A stretch of 64,000 nt of DNA from Jiella soli (GTDB lineage: Bacteria > Pseudomonadota > Alphaproteobacteria > Rhizobiales > Rhizobiaceae). A model generated the notes under the pieces. It was given only the letters and a program-made list of their open reading frames with translations, was not told the DNA's origin and ran no database searches. Position numbers and translations under genes: made by a program. Below are positions 8,076 through 17,579 of the stretch, piece by piece. Every line of letters begins with the position of its first letter. The first letter of the stretch is position 1. The stretch covers positions 62,001 to 126,000 of the forward strand of contig NZ_JAJAVB010000002.1 in NCBI RefSeq assembly GCF_020615385.1. Reading direction: 5' to 3'.

Positions 8076-8915
8076 GTGCTTGAGGCCGCCGTCGATGCGG
8101 CAATCGGCGCCAGATTTGACGGCCGCGGCCTCTTTGCCGATTTCCTCTCTCGATGCGCGTCCCGCCAACCGGCCGGGCTAGTTCGTTTGGGCGACGGCGA
8201 GGGATGTTTGATTGGCTACCCCAAATATGTCGCATCGAACCTCCTTCGCGCCCAACTCGGTCGATGGTTCGGAGCCCGCGAGTTCTCGGAGCAAGAGATC
8301 ATGCGATTGCGTTCGGACGTCATTTCTGCCGTTCGAGATGCGACGCACCTTTGCCTTCCGACCCCATCCAGACTGTCGCCATCTGACGGCAAACTCACCA
8401 AGGACGCGGGCCTCGTCCGCGCGCTCTGGCAGACCCTGCTTGACGAGGGGATCGTTCGGCCAGAGATAGTCATCGGTGAAGCCAGCTTACATCTTTGGAT
8501 ACAGCGGCAACGCAAGCTCGCCGAACTGTTTCGGCAGAACCATCATTTCGTGTTCATTACCCGATCGGCTGCGGCGGTCGCGAACATCGTCGGGGCGTTC
8601 GGGCTTAGAGACTACGAGGAACATATCGTTCCCGCCGAAACGTGGTCGCGGAAGGAACCAGTCAGCACGCATTATCCAGGTCGCTACAATGAAATCAGGG
8701 AGCGCCTGACAAACCTGCCGTCCTATTCCCTTGGCATTGTCGGCGCCGGCATTCTTGCGAAGGTCTACGTTGCGGATATGATGCGGGCCGGGTCCGCCGC
8801 CGTCGATGTCGGGTCGCTTTTCGATGGCTGGGCCAATGATATTCCTGCGGCCCGAAAGATGCTCGCCGCTGATGGTGAGCGCCTGACTGCCGCATATCTC
8901 GCAAAGGAGGAATAG
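8076..8915 (+). CDS. GT-D fold glycosyltransferase (DUF1792-like)
   Basis: 279 residues. The motif LVRLGDGEG at residues 35-43 is the RxGDGE signature of GT-D enzymes, first described for the DUF1792 glucosyltransferase of streptococcal adhesin glycosylation; D40 and E42 would be the DxE metal-binding pair. A second conserved block, IVGAGILAKVYVADMMRAGSAAVDVGSLFDGW, lies near the C-terminus. The GTG start follows the methyltransferase by nine bases with GAGG upstream. With the FkbM enzyme this looks like a sugar transfer plus methylation pair. The acceptor is unknown. Confidence 0.78.
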   Translation: MLEAAVDAAIGARFDGRGLFADFLSRCASRQPAGLVRLGDGEGCLIGYPKYVASNLLRAQLGRWFGAREFSEQEIMRLRSDVISAVRDATHLCLPTPSRLSPSDGKLTKDAGLVRALWQTLLDEGIVRPEIVIGEASLHLWIQRQRKLAELFRQNHHFVFITRSAAAVANIVGAFGLRDYEEHIVPAETWSRKEPVSTHYPGRYNEIRERLTNLPSYSLGIVGAGILAKVYVADMMRAGSAAVDVGSLFDGWANDIPAARKMLAADGERLTAAYLAKEE

Positions 8916-8916
8916 C

Positions 8917-9084
8917 ATGACTGGCAACACGGTGGACATGGTCGCCGAACTGCGGCGCAGACTTCAGGAGACCGAACGATTGGTAGAACACCTCAAGGCC
9001 GAGTTGTCTTCCGCAGATCGAACCATCGAAGATCAGTCAGCAACGATCGCAGCGTTGCAAATGTCACGCCGCGATCTCGGCTGA
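8917..9084 (+). CDS. 55-residue coiled-coil peptide ending the cassette
   Basis: ATG is preceded by AAAGGAGG at ideal distance, overlapping the end of the glycosyltransferase gene. The product is almost entirely one heptad-patterned helix (AELRRRLQETERLVEHLKAE, then SSADRTIEDQSATIAALQ). Its stop is immediately next to the stop of the convergent tail-spike gene, with no base between. Coiled-coil peptides attached to glycosyltransferase genes may act as oligomerisation partners, but nothing here proves a role. Confidence 0.7.
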   Translation: MTGNTVDMVAELRRRLQETERLVEHLKAELSSADRTIEDQSATIAALQMSRRDLG

Positions 9085-12048
9085 TTAGACAATAGAGACG
9101 ATAATCCCGCCCTTGACGGTGACCGTCTTACCGTCCGCAGTCGTAAAGCTGGAGCTAACGACACCGTTTTGACCGTTCACACGGAATATGTTGACCGTCT
9201 CGACTGTCCCGGAGTCGAAGATACGCGCCACCATCGTCCCGTTTGACTTGAAATCGATATTCCCCGTCGCCGGATCGTATTCCATCTCGCGTCGGACATG
9301 ATTGGCCCCGTTGGAAAACAGCAGTCCGCTCTTGCCTCCGGTCGATATCAGGAATGTCAGGTATGCTTCAAGCGTGTCCTCAATGACGGCCACGCCCTTA
9401 GTCGCCTGGATAGCGCCTAGGTCCGTCACCCGCCCAGAGATACGTATAGCTTTGCGGCCGTTGCCCAAGCTACCCATGCCGGATTGCGGCAATTCCTCGC
9501 CAGCCTGCTTGATCGAACGACGGCCAAGACAGGCGTAGTTGTCACCCCATACGATCGGAACTTGCGTCGTGAAGTTTGCCGTCGCCGCTGCTGTCGGGCT
9601 CTCAAACGAGTTGCCGGAAACCGTGACCGCTTCACGGAAGACCGGGCGTGCAAGGTCTGATGAACGGTCGTTCGCAACGGCAGCGCCGTCCCATTTGATG
9701 TGTACGCGCTTGGTGCTGCCCGGATACGAAAATTCGTTGTCTTGGATTTTCCAATAGGAGCCGCGCTTAACCCATATATCATATACAGTGGTACTTGTCT
9801 CAGCATCCGTTGCATCGACGTTGTAGAACGAGATGTTCGTAACTTCTTCGACCTTGCAGCCATCCGCAACGATGCCATACCGGCCGAAATTGATGTGGCA
9901 GTTGTTGATGATCCCGCCCGGTTCATTGCCGAGTGTATAGATATCGATGCCGTCGCGAACCTGAACGAACGCAGAATGCTCGATCCGGTGCCCCTCAGCG
10001 CCGGGCGATACCCCCGACCCGATCTTGAGACCGAGAGCGGCGAATTTTCCTGTCGAGAAGATCACTTCCGGCCCATACGAACCGAAGAAGTCGTAGCACG
10101 ATGTCATGTCGTAGATCGGGCTGTTCGGAGCGAAATTCGCACTGTCGGCCAGCGACCCGATGCGCCCGCGCACCGTGCAATAGCTGACCGTTGGCCGAAG
10201 CACGCCGCGGACCACGATGCCCCGCGTGAAATAGTCGTCGTAAGCGTTTTCGCCGAACACCTCGACGCGCTCGATGATGACCGCACGTTCGTGCTGATTT
10301 CCGCCTTCGGGGTTTTCAACGCGCAAAGCATCCCCACGTGCCGCGCCGCGCGCAACCAAAGAGAAATCGCTGGCCCGGAACTTCACATCACGGTTTGATG
10401 TCGTGATCTCAATGCCGCCTTCACCAGAACAGATGAACTTCGTCGCATAGAAGCCCGCCCCGTGAAGCCCCATGCGAATGCGGGCATCCGATCCAGAGAC
10501 GTTGACGGCAACCTTCGAAGTCAGAAGATGCGTACCTGCCGGCATACGCGCTGAGACGTTCGCGATATTGACGAAGGTCAGAAGGTTCTGGACGGCCACC
10601 GTATCGTCGGCGACGCCATCACCTTTCGCGCCGAATTGATATTGGTTCGGCGAGAGTTCGGCGATCTCCCACCACCCGCCGTTCGCGCTGTCCGAATTGC
10701 CGTCAGCCGTCCAATGGTCTTGCGACCGAAACTTGCCGGAATGGGCGGGCTCCGCGTTGACGCGCTTGTAGTGGGCACCGCCGCCATCGTTCCGGCTGGC
10801 GAACCCGTTCGTGCGAACCGTCGAGATGGTCTTGCGGATTGTGGAAGCTTCGGCATGCGCGACGGTGCGACGAACCAACTCCTCGCCAAGATCGAACACC
10901 TCGACCGCCGTGCGCTTTTCATTGTCGCCGTCTATCTCTGCCGTGGCGACCAGAGTTTCGTCGCTGAGATCCGCCGGTGCCGATGCCAGTCCAGATATTT
11001 TTGCCTGAGTGAGTGCAGCCGACTCCGCGGCATCTGAGATCGTGGTGACAACAAGGTTGGGAAAGGCGACGACGCGCACGAGGTCACCAGCCGCAGCCCC
11101 GCTCGTCAGGGCGACTTCAGTGCCAGACGTGATGTCGGCTTCGTCGCGGTCCAAAAGCACGCCGTTGCGGTAAACGAACGCAAAGCCCGGCGCGTAGAGC
11201 GACAGCCCCATATCGAACACGGTCTGGGCAGCCGTCGCGGTGAAGCTCCGGTCGATCACCTTGCCTTCGGTGATCGAACCCGCGATCTCCCAGGCCGTGC
11301 CGTTGAACACCTCGACCCGGTTGAGCGTGCTGTTGTAGCCGAAGACGCCGGCGGTCAGCGGATCGCCATCGCCATCCACGGTCGGATGACCGGCGCTGTC
11401 CCCGAAGAACTTTGCCTCGACGAGCCCTCGCGCCGCGACCACCGCCACACGGTCCGCCGCCGTGGCCACCGCATCCTCGGCCGCCTCCTGCGCCGCCTGC
11501 TCCGCGGCCGCCTGCGACGCCTCCAGCGCGTCGAGCAGCGCCGTCCCGGCGATCGCCGAGATCGCGCCGATCTCGACGAACAGGTCGTCAAACGGCCCGG
11601 CATCGCCGATGACCGCGACGATTGTCGCCGTCAGCCTGCGCGTCGCCGGGTCGTAGCCGGTCTTGCGCGCAATAGCGTAGTCCGCCGTCGAGCCGGTGCG
11701 GGAGATCATCACCACCGGCGACGGCAGGAACGGCAGCGGTCCGCCGGACTGCAGCGTCAGCGTGATCGGCCCGGCGGTGAGCGAAGCCGTCTCGACCACC
11801 GTCGCCGAGACGAAGTCGCCGGACTGCAACGCGGCGGCGGAGGTCGCCGACGCGGTGAGGAGGTCCGTGAACTCGTTGGTGAACCGCGCCACCAGCGAGT
11901 CGACGGACTCCCGGTAGCCGGTCTGCAGCACGCCGACCGCCGCCTCTTCCTTCGACAGCCGGTCGTGCAGGTCCGTCAGCGCCTGCTTCAGGGCCGAAAG
12001 CAGCCCTGAGCTTGGCGTGTTCAGCCGGTCGGCCGGGTTCTGCGCCAT
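9085..12048 (-). CDS. Tail spike / fibre with pectate-lyase-type beta-helix
   Basis: 987 residues, the receptor-binding protein. Residues 1-250 are a baseplate-attachment and coiled-coil region (Ala/Glu-rich helix near 165-215). Around 470-490 the motif FGAKGDGVADDTVAVQ marks the entrance to a right-handed parallel beta-helix, the fold of polysaccharide-cleaving tailspikes; strand repeats with GIVV, GIDIY and GIVADG turns extend to about 800. The C-terminal 150 residues form a compact tip ending TVKGGIIVSIV. Enzyme activity is likely from the fold but the catalytic acids cannot be placed by eye. It would act on surface polysaccharide. Confidence 0.85.
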   Translation of the reverse strand: MAQNPADRLNTPSSGLLSALKQALTDLHDRLSKEEAAVGVLQTGYRESVDSLVARFTNEFTDLLTASATSAAALQSGDFVSATVVETASLTAGPITLTLQSGGPLPFLPSPVVMISRTGSTADYAIARKTGYDPATRRLTATIVAVIGDAGPFDDLFVEIGAISAIAGTALLDALEASQAAAEQAAQEAAEDAVATAADRVAVVAARGLVEAKFFGDSAGHPTVDGDGDPLTAGVFGYNSTLNRVEVFNGTAWEIAGSITEGKVIDRSFTATAAQTVFDMGLSLYAPGFAFVYRNGVLLDRDEADITSGTEVALTSGAAAGDLVRVVAFPNLVVTTISDAAESAALTQAKISGLASAPADLSDETLVATAEIDGDNEKRTAVEVFDLGEELVRRTVAHAEASTIRKTISTVRTNGFASRNDGGGAHYKRVNAEPAHSGKFRSQDHWTADGNSDSANGGWWEIAELSPNQYQFGAKGDGVADDTVAVQNLLTFVNIANVSARMPAGTHLLTSKVAVNVSGSDARIRMGLHGAGFYATKFICSGEGGIEITTSNRDVKFRASDFSLVARGAARGDALRVENPEGGNQHERAVIIERVEVFGENAYDDYFTRGIVVRGVLRPTVSYCTVRGRIGSLADSANFAPNSPIYDMTSCYDFFGSYGPEVIFSTGKFAALGLKIGSGVSPGAEGHRIEHSAFVQVRDGIDIYTLGNEPGGIINNCHINFGRYGIVADGCKVEEVTNISFYNVDATDAETSTTVYDIWVKRGSYWKIQDNEFSYPGSTKRVHIKWDGAAVANDRSSDLARPVFREAVTVSGNSFESPTAAATANFTTQVPIVWGDNYACLGRRSIKQAGEELPQSGMGSLGNGRKAIRISGRVTDLGAIQATKGVAVIEDTLEAYLTFLISTGGKSGLLFSNGANHVRREMEYDPATGNIDFKSNGTMVARIFDSGTVETVNIFRVNGQNGVVSSSFTTADGKTVTVKGGIIVSIV

Positions 12049-12051
12049 GGA

Positions 12052-14439
12052 TCAGGCCTCGAGGCGGTAGAAGGTGGATTCGAGGTGGATCGGCACCGCC
12101 GCGTTGTTCGTCGCCAGCGTGATATGCGCTTCGAACACGTCGTCGGTCGGATCCGTGGTGAAGGTCCAGGTCGCCTGGTAGCGGTCGATCGCCGGCAGAT
12201 ACTCGATCACCGGCGCGCCGTCCGGATTGACCTGCGTGGTCAGCGCCGTCCCGACGTCGACATGGGCGCCCAGCGTGTGCCGCGCCGCGTCATAGTTGCC
12301 GAGCTGCGCCTTGAGATAGACCTTCGACCAGACGGCGTCCGGCACCTCGCGCGGGATCGAGACGTGGTGGCCGGCAACCCCGGGCCTGAACAGTGTCATC
12401 TCGGACTGGCCGAGATCGAGCACCGGCATCACCCACTCGTTTCCAGTCAGGAAGACGCGGAAGTCATAGGTCGCCTGCGTACCATTGCCGAAGGCGGTGT
12501 CCTCATCCGCCGGCACGCCGGAGTCCTCGATCGCCGGCACCTGCGCGATCGTCCGCCAGGCGCCGTTCGAGAACGGCTGGAACTGGATTGCCGTGTTCTG
12601 CGGCACGGTCGTGCCGGAGACGATGTCTGCGCCGGCGATGCCGCCGTCCAAATTCATGTTGGCGAGCCGCACGTCCATCGTCGACGCCCGGAACTTGCAG
12701 TATTCGACGGCGAAGGCGCTGTCCTTGGTGATCGTGCCGACGAAGAACTGCCCGTCGGTCGACTCGAACCAGTTGCCGCCGGTGAAGCGGTCGCCGCTCG
12801 CCATCGCCACCTGCACCTGGCCGGTGGTCGACCAGATGATGCCGTAGCCGGCGCGCTTGGCGAAGGCCGGCTCCGGGAAGACGAAGCGGGTCATCGTGTC
12901 GACCTGCCCATTGCGGTAGCTCTTGAACGCCGCAGCCGAGAGCGTCACCGTCTGGATCACCCGCTCCGGCAGCGGATCGCCGTCGTCGTCGATCTCGCAG
13001 AGCGCGGCCGTCACCTCGGCGCCCGGCTCCCAGCTGACGATGCCGAGCCGCACGGCCGGGATGTAGCGCTCCTGGCTCTGCTGGAACGACTGGCACTTGA
13101 TGACGCCCTGGATCGTCGTGTCGACCTTGACCCAGGCCTCGTAGGGCTCCTTCCAGACGTCGACCAGGACCTGCCGCAGGCGCACCCCGTAATAGAGGTG
13201 CTGGCGCCAGTGCCAGTGCCGCGGATCCCACCAGTTGATCGCCGGGTTCTGCCAGGCGAGATCGGCGACCAGCGGGAACACCTCGCCATAGCGGCGAAAG
13301 ATCCCGTTCGCCGGGTCGTAGGCGCCGAGGCGCCAGTAGGCCGCGGTGGTGCAGGGCACGAAATACGGCCCGTAGCGCACGCGGCAGCGGGTCCGGTAGA
13401 GTTTGCGCAGCGCAAGACTCTGGGTGACCGTCCCGCCGAGCGGCGCCGTGTCACCGGTCGAATGGACCGCGAAGCCGACGACCGGATCATAGGCCGGAAA
13501 GACCAGCCCGCGATCGGTGTGCATCAGCTTCGGATCGTTGGCGTTGTAGAGCGACAGCGCCACCCGGTTCACATTGGCGTAGGGCAGCCGGAAGCCCTCA
13601 TCGATCCGCCCGGCATAGTCGACATTGTCGGTCGCGGTCTCGCTGTCGTCGAGCAGCCGGTCGAAGCCGTAGGGCGCGCCGAGATCCGGCACCTCCGCCT
13701 TGTCCTTCAGGAGCGCGATGTCCTGCAGCATGAAGGCGATCGTGTTGGTCGAGGCCGAGTTCCGCAGCTGACCCTGCAGGCCGACCACCTCGTTGCGCAG
13801 CGCCTGGATCTCGGCGAAGGCCGCGTCGAGCAGCGCCGCCTGCTGCAGGATCTGGAACTGCAGCTCGGTCGTCTTCGGCGCGCGGTAGTCGGTCAGCATC
13901 AGCGGCGTGCCGACGATGCCGTTGGTGTCGAGCGTCACCTGGCAGAACGGCACGACATTGGCCGGGATCGACGGCCACTGCGGCTGTCCGGAGAGATTGC
14001 CGGGAAGCGGGGTGATCTCGGCCGCGTTGATGACATAGGGCGGCGTCGTCTCGGTCACGTCCTGCAGGATGTAGCTGCCATTGCCGTCCGGCACTTCCTT
14101 GGTGGCATCGCGCACCACGGCCGCGGCGGGCCGATCGGGAATGCCCTGCGCAGCGAGGATCACGATCCGCTTGTCTCCGGCGAGCAGCGGCTTCAGGTCG
14201 ATGAGCGAGACCGTCCGCAAATCGGTCAAGGCGTACTGCCGAGCGCCGATATAGGCACGGCCGGTCGCCACCGTCACGGCGTTCTGCCCGTCCGCCACCG
14301 TGGCGAACCCGGAATAGCGCAGATCCCCCAGCCAGTCGGAAGTCAGCGCCTCGTCGCCCTCCTGCGGGAAGGTGCCGATATTGGTGGCGTCTTCCTCGCG
14401 AAAGTGCTGGTCGGCCGCAATGACGATGCGCTTGTACAT
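12052..14439 (-). CDS. Large tail/baseplate-associated protein, fibre-connector type
   Basis: 795 residues. The start MYKRIVIAADQHFREEDATN fits phage baseplate or fibre-base proteins of the DUF4815 type; this family call is from memory and moderate. It contains a central helix (about 205-245, PLQFQILQQAALL type coiled coil) between beta-rich segments, and a C-terminal beta domain. It lies between P2 I-like and the spike, where P2 has the start of fibre gene H, so it may link the spike to the baseplate. Three bases separate it from the spike gene. Confidence 0.72.
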   Translation of the reverse strand: MYKRIVIAADQHFREEDATNIGTFPQEGDEALTSDWLGDLRYSGFATVADGQNAVTVATGRAYIGARQYALTDLRTVSLIDLKPLLAGDKRIVILAAQGIPDRPAAAVVRDATKEVPDGNGSYILQDVTETTPPYVINAAEITPLPGNLSGQPQWPSIPANVVPFCQVTLDTNGIVGTPLMLTDYRAPKTTELQFQILQQAALLDAAFAEIQALRNEVVGLQGQLRNSASTNTIAFMLQDIALLKDKAEVPDLGAPYGFDRLLDDSETATDNVDYAGRIDEGFRLPYANVNRVALSLYNANDPKLMHTDRGLVFPAYDPVVGFAVHSTGDTAPLGGTVTQSLALRKLYRTRCRVRYGPYFVPCTTAAYWRLGAYDPANGIFRRYGEVFPLVADLAWQNPAINWWDPRHWHWRQHLYYGVRLRQVLVDVWKEPYEAWVKVDTTIQGVIKCQSFQQSQERYIPAVRLGIVSWEPGAEVTAALCEIDDDGDPLPERVIQTVTLSAAAFKSYRNGQVDTMTRFVFPEPAFAKRAGYGIIWSTTGQVQVAMASGDRFTGGNWFESTDGQFFVGTITKDSAFAVEYCKFRASTMDVRLANMNLDGGIAGADIVSGTTVPQNTAIQFQPFSNGAWRTIAQVPAIEDSGVPADEDTAFGNGTQATYDFRVFLTGNEWVMPVLDLGQSEMTLFRPGVAGHHVSIPREVPDAVWSKVYLKAQLGNYDAARHTLGAHVDVGTALTTQVNPDGAPVIEYLPAIDRYQATWTFTTDPTDDVFEAHITLATNNAAVPIHLESTFYRLEA

Positions 14440-14443
14440 GGGT

Positions 14444-15706
14444 CTACCTTCTGGCGGTGAGGCGGGTCTCGCCGACGCGGGTGTCGGCGTCGACGAAGCG
14501 GAGATCGGCGACGGTGAGGTCGCGCACGACGTTGAAGTTGACGAAGACGCGGTCGCGCCCGGCCTGCGCCGAGGCGAGAGCCGACAGGACCTTCTCGGCC
14601 TTTTCGGCAGGGTCGGGGACGAGGCGGGAGCCGGAGAACGGCCAGCCGCGGCGGCGCGGCCGGGCGAGCAGCACCGACAGCTCCTTGGTGTATTTGGCGC
14701 GCGGCATCCGGTCCCGGCCGATCGCCCCCTGCCGCGGCCGCGCCCCGGACGGGCCGGAGCCGTCGGCGACGTGCAGCGCCAGATAATAGGCATCGCGCGC
14801 CGGAGACGGCGCGATCGCCGAGCGGAGCGGCGTGCGCCCGACGATCAGCCGGTGCCCGTGATAGGGCTGCGGGATCGGCTCCTTGCGCGGCGTCGTCTCG
14901 ACCGGGATCAGCGACGGCACGCCCGGCTTCAGGTCGAACGGGTCGCCGGAGGCCGGCAGCCAGTCGAACGAGAACACCCGGCGCGATGACGGCCGCCGCC
15001 CGAGCGGCGCCGAAACCGGCCCGCGCCCGACCGCGAGCGTCGCCTTGACGGCCTGCGGCACCGACACCCGCTCGATCTCGGAGAGCACGATCCCGTCGGG
15101 CGACGCCGTCTCGCCGGAGACGACGAGATCGGTGACTCGGTCGCCCTGCCGAAGCTCGGCCCGGCGCGCCCGCTTCACCTGCCCGGAGCGGAACAGCGGC
15201 GAGCGCCCCACCACCGCGAGCGGCGGGAACACCGGGATCATCTCCGGCTCGCTCTGGCGCAGCACCGAGAGCCGCGGCGGCAGCGGATAGATGCGGATCT
15301 CCGGCAGCGAGGCGATCCACTGCCGGTAGCGCTCCGGCGAGACCCCGGGCGAGACCGCGAAGCCGTCGCGCGGCAGGTGGTAGGAGATCAGCTCCGCGTC
15401 GACATAGCCGCAGGCCATGCGATCGGCGACGATCGTCCCCTTCGCCCGGTGAAACGGGATGCTCTCCGCGATCACCTGGCGCTTGCGGTTCGTCGACCAG
15501 GCCTCGTCCCAGATATCGACCGACCACGCCCAGGCGAGGATCGGCAGCTCGGCCTCGGCGCAGGTCCACGGGTCCCAGAGCGTGCGCAGTCGCTCCGCCA
15601 GCGGCCGGACCTCGTCCAGGCTGGACTGCGCGAGCGCGGCCAGCACCGCCTCGAACGTGACCGGCGGCCTGGCGTTCAGCAGCGAGACGGCGTCGTCGAG
15701 GCGCAT
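14444..15706 (-). CDS. Phage tail protein I (P2 gpI-like) with long C-terminal extension
   Basis: 420 residues, over twice P2 gpI (176). The N-terminal 175 residues carry the family pattern: the PILAWAWSVDIWDEAW block, then RKRQVIAESIPFHRAKGT and a tyrosine-rich strand region. The rest is Arg/Pro-rich with beta-strand segments and no recognised domain. gpI joins the baseplate edge to fibres. The start codon overlaps the J stop by one base (TGATG), giving tight coupling. Confidence 0.85.
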   Translation of the reverse strand: MRLDDAVSLLNARPPVTFEAVLAALAQSSLDEVRPLAERLRTLWDPWTCAEAELPILAWAWSVDIWDEAWSTNRKRQVIAESIPFHRAKGTIVADRMACGYVDAELISYHLPRDGFAVSPGVSPERYRQWIASLPEIRIYPLPPRLSVLRQSEPEMIPVFPPLAVVGRSPLFRSGQVKRARRAELRQGDRVTDLVVSGETASPDGIVLSEIERVSVPQAVKATLAVGRGPVSAPLGRRPSSRRVFSFDWLPASGDPFDLKPGVPSLIPVETTPRKEPIPQPYHGHRLIVGRTPLRSAIAPSPARDAYYLALHVADGSGPSGARPRQGAIGRDRMPRAKYTKELSVLLARPRRRGWPFSGSRLVPDPAEKAEKVLSALASAQAGRDRVFVNFNVVRDLTVADLRFVDADTRVGETRLTARR

Positions 15707-16635
15707 CAGACGATCTCGGTCTCAATCGTGATCGCCGACGGATCGATGTACGGCGCCTTGACAATATCGCCGGCGATATCGGCGGCGGGCTCCTCGACGC
15801 GCACGGTGATCACCGGCGAAACATGCGCAGCCGACGCGATCGCCTCGCGATAGACGGTCGTGCCGATCCGGTGCAGCGAGGCCGCATAAGTGGCGAGCGA
15901 AGCCCGCGCCGCCGCCGCCACGACCTGCGGATCCGGGCCGCGGCCGAAGACCAGCGTCAGCCGCGGGGCGATCGGCACGATCTCCGCCGAGAACACCGAC
16001 AGGATGTCCGTCGACTGCGTCATGCCCTCAGGTTCGAACGCCCGAAGCACCTCGGCGACCGTCGCATCGTCGACAGCGCCGTCGCCCGAGCGACCGAGAA
16101 GTCGCAGCTCGATATGCCCGCCCCCGCGCCGGATCGGCCGGACATCCTTGATCCGGTCGGCAAAGGCGGTGCGGACCTTGTAGATGTATCCGCCCGGTGT
16201 CAGCGCGAGATCGGCCAGCGCCTCCGGCGCAAGCTGCGCCCGCGCCCGGAGCTCCGCGTCGGTCTCATAGACAGCCGGCGTCGTCTCCGTCGCCGGCACG
16301 ATGATCTGGCGCTGCGTCCGGTGATAGCTCGCCGTCAGATGGTCGAGCGCCCCATTTACGGCCCGGGCGAGCCGCAGCGAATCGGCGGCGTCGTTGATCG
16401 CTTCCTTGACCAGCGTCAGGCCGTAGGCGAACTCGTTGTTGAGCAGCGCCGCGGGGTTCGCCCGCAGGCCGAGGACCTCGAGCGGCGGCAATGTCGGATC
16501 CTTGACCCGCGCCTCGTCCCACAGCGACTGCAGCACGCCCAGCATCTGCAGGCGTGTCGCCTCGGCGTCCACAGTGACGAGCGGCGCCGTGTCGAGCCGC
16601 GACAGGTCGAGCGGCTCGGCGGTGTAAAGCGTCAT
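15706..16635 (-). CDS. Baseplate assembly protein J (P2 gpJ-like)
   Basis: 309 residues versus 302 in P2. J proteins form the baseplate wedges. The N-terminal LYTAEPLDLSRLD segment, the NEFAYGLTLVKEAINDAADSLRLARA helix, and the central APEALADLALTPGGYIYKV block are typical. It overlaps W at its start (ATGA) and I at its end. Length and order W-J-I agree with P2. Confidence 0.92.
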   Translation of the reverse strand: MTLYTAEPLDLSRLDTAPLVTVDAEATRLQMLGVLQSLWDEARVKDPTLPPLEVLGLRANPAALLNNEFAYGLTLVKEAINDAADSLRLARAVNGALDHLTASYHRTQRQIIVPATETTPAVYETDAELRARAQLAPEALADLALTPGGYIYKVRTAFADRIKDVRPIRRGGGHIELRLLGRSGDGAVDDATVAEVLRAFEPEGMTQSTDILSVFSAEIVPIAPRLTLVFGRGPDPQVVAAAARASLATYAASLHRIGTTVYREAIASAAHVSPVITVRVEEPAADIAGDIVKAPYIDPSAITIETEIV

Positions 16636-17030
16636 GCCGCCCTCGCATAGCCGTCGAGAAAGGAGAGGCCGAAGGTGCGGACACCCTCGACGGTGAAGTC
16701 GGGCGGCACAAGATGCGCCCGCGGCCGCCAGTCGACCTCGATCAGGAAGTTCGCCCGGCCGCCCCGCAGCTCGTCGACAGAGCCGTTGACATCGACATGG
16801 CGCACGACGAAGCGCGGCTCCCAGACGTCGATCGCCGCCTTCACCAGGAGCTGGAAGACCGCGAACAGCGACGGCACCATCAGCCGCCCGAGCAGCTTGG
16901 TGAGGTCGCAGAAGGCCTCGCGCAGGAGGACGACCTGCCCCGGCGGCGTCGTGAAGATGATCTCCACCGACTGCAGCGCCGAGGCGTAATTGTCGATCGG
17001 CTGCCCGGTGCGCCTGTCTATGTCGGTCAA
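16632..17030 (-). CDS. Baseplate wedge protein W (gp25/GPW family)
   Basis: 132 residues. The gp25-like fold is shown by the TDIDRRTGQPIDN start, the VVLLREAFCDLTKLLG helix (normally ending in a conserved small or Gly residue), and the C-terminal FLIEVDWRPR strand. The TTG start is chosen because it overlaps the preceding stop as TTGA; upstream codons are Gly/Arg-rich translation of the neighbouring gene. W nucleates baseplate wedges with J. Confidence 0.88.
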   Translation of the reverse strand: MTDIDRRTGQPIDNYASALQSVEIIFTTPPGQVVLLREAFCDLTKLLGRLMVPSLFAVFQLLVKAAIDVWEPRFVVRHVDVNGSVDELRGGRANFLIEVDWRPRAHLVPPDFTVEGVRTFGLSFLDGYARAA

Positions 17031-17308
17031 TGGGGCCGCGGGGCTGCCTCGCCCTCGCCTTCGCCGCCTTCGCCGTCCGCAGCCGGCTGCGACCACGACT
17101 TCGGATCGGGCTTTTCAGACTCGACGATCCGCTCGAGCTGCAGATCGTAGCGGGCTTCGGCGGCGGACAGGGTCACCTCCGTCTGGCCGGCCTTCAGCTT
17201 CCGGCCGTTCACCCAGCCGATGCCGGGTTTCACCCGATAGGCCTTCGGCCCGGCGTCGAGCACAGCACTTGCGGCCGCGGCCTTCGCCACAGTGGGTTTG
17301 CGCGCCAT
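17027..17308 (-). CDS. Small hypothetical protein between PAAR and W
   Basis: 93 residues. The first 60 form a small domain with GIGWVNGRKLKAG and a repeated Glu/Arg helix (LSAAEARYDLQLERIV); the last 30 are acidic and Gly-rich, so disordered. It sits in the baseplate operon, ten bases after PAAR and overlapping W. No family recognised. A role in baseplate assembly is inferred from location. Confidence 0.7.
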   Translation of the reverse strand: MARKPTVAKAAAASAVLDAGPKAYRVKPGIGWVNGRKLKAGQTEVTLSAAEARYDLQLERIVESEKPDPKSWSQPAADGEGGEGEGEAAPRPH

Positions 17309-17317
17309 GAAGGCCTC

Positions 17318-17578
17318 CTAACCGTTGTCGGAATGGGTGGGCGAGCCGGTGACGATCACCGCCCCGCACTCTGTGCGATCGCCGACCCGTGCGACCTTCC
17401 GCCCCTCGGCGGTCGAGATCGACGAGCCCGTGACGATCGGGTTCGGCCCGTGGATCGGGCAGTCGTAGATGTCGCCGACCCGCGCGACCTTGAGACCGTC
17501 GCAGCTGCGCGAGGGCGACCCGGTGACGATCTGGCCGCCATGCGACCCGGTGTCCGTCACGCGCGCGACCGGCGGCAT
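17318..17578 (-). CDS. PAAR-motif baseplate spike tip protein
   Basis: 86 residues with PAAR repeats: MPPVARVTDTGSHGG at the start, then ARVGDIYDCPIHGPN and ARVGDRTECGAVIVTGSPTHSDNG. PAAR proteins cap the spike trimer with a metal-binding cone; the His and Cys in SHGG, CPIHG, TECG and PTHSDNG are the likely ligands. It lies one base after the V stop, as expected for the tip of the gpV spike. Confidence 0.9.
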   Translation of the reverse strand: MPPVARVTDTGSHGGQIVTGSPSRSCDGLKVARVGDIYDCPIHGPNPIVTGSSISTAEGRKVARVGDRTECGAVIVTGSPTHSDNG

Positions 17579-17579
17579 G

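Noticed and set aside
12085-14460. 791-residue plus-strand frame
   Set aside because: Antisense shadow; repeated RRR and HRH runs, no domain, no ribosome site.
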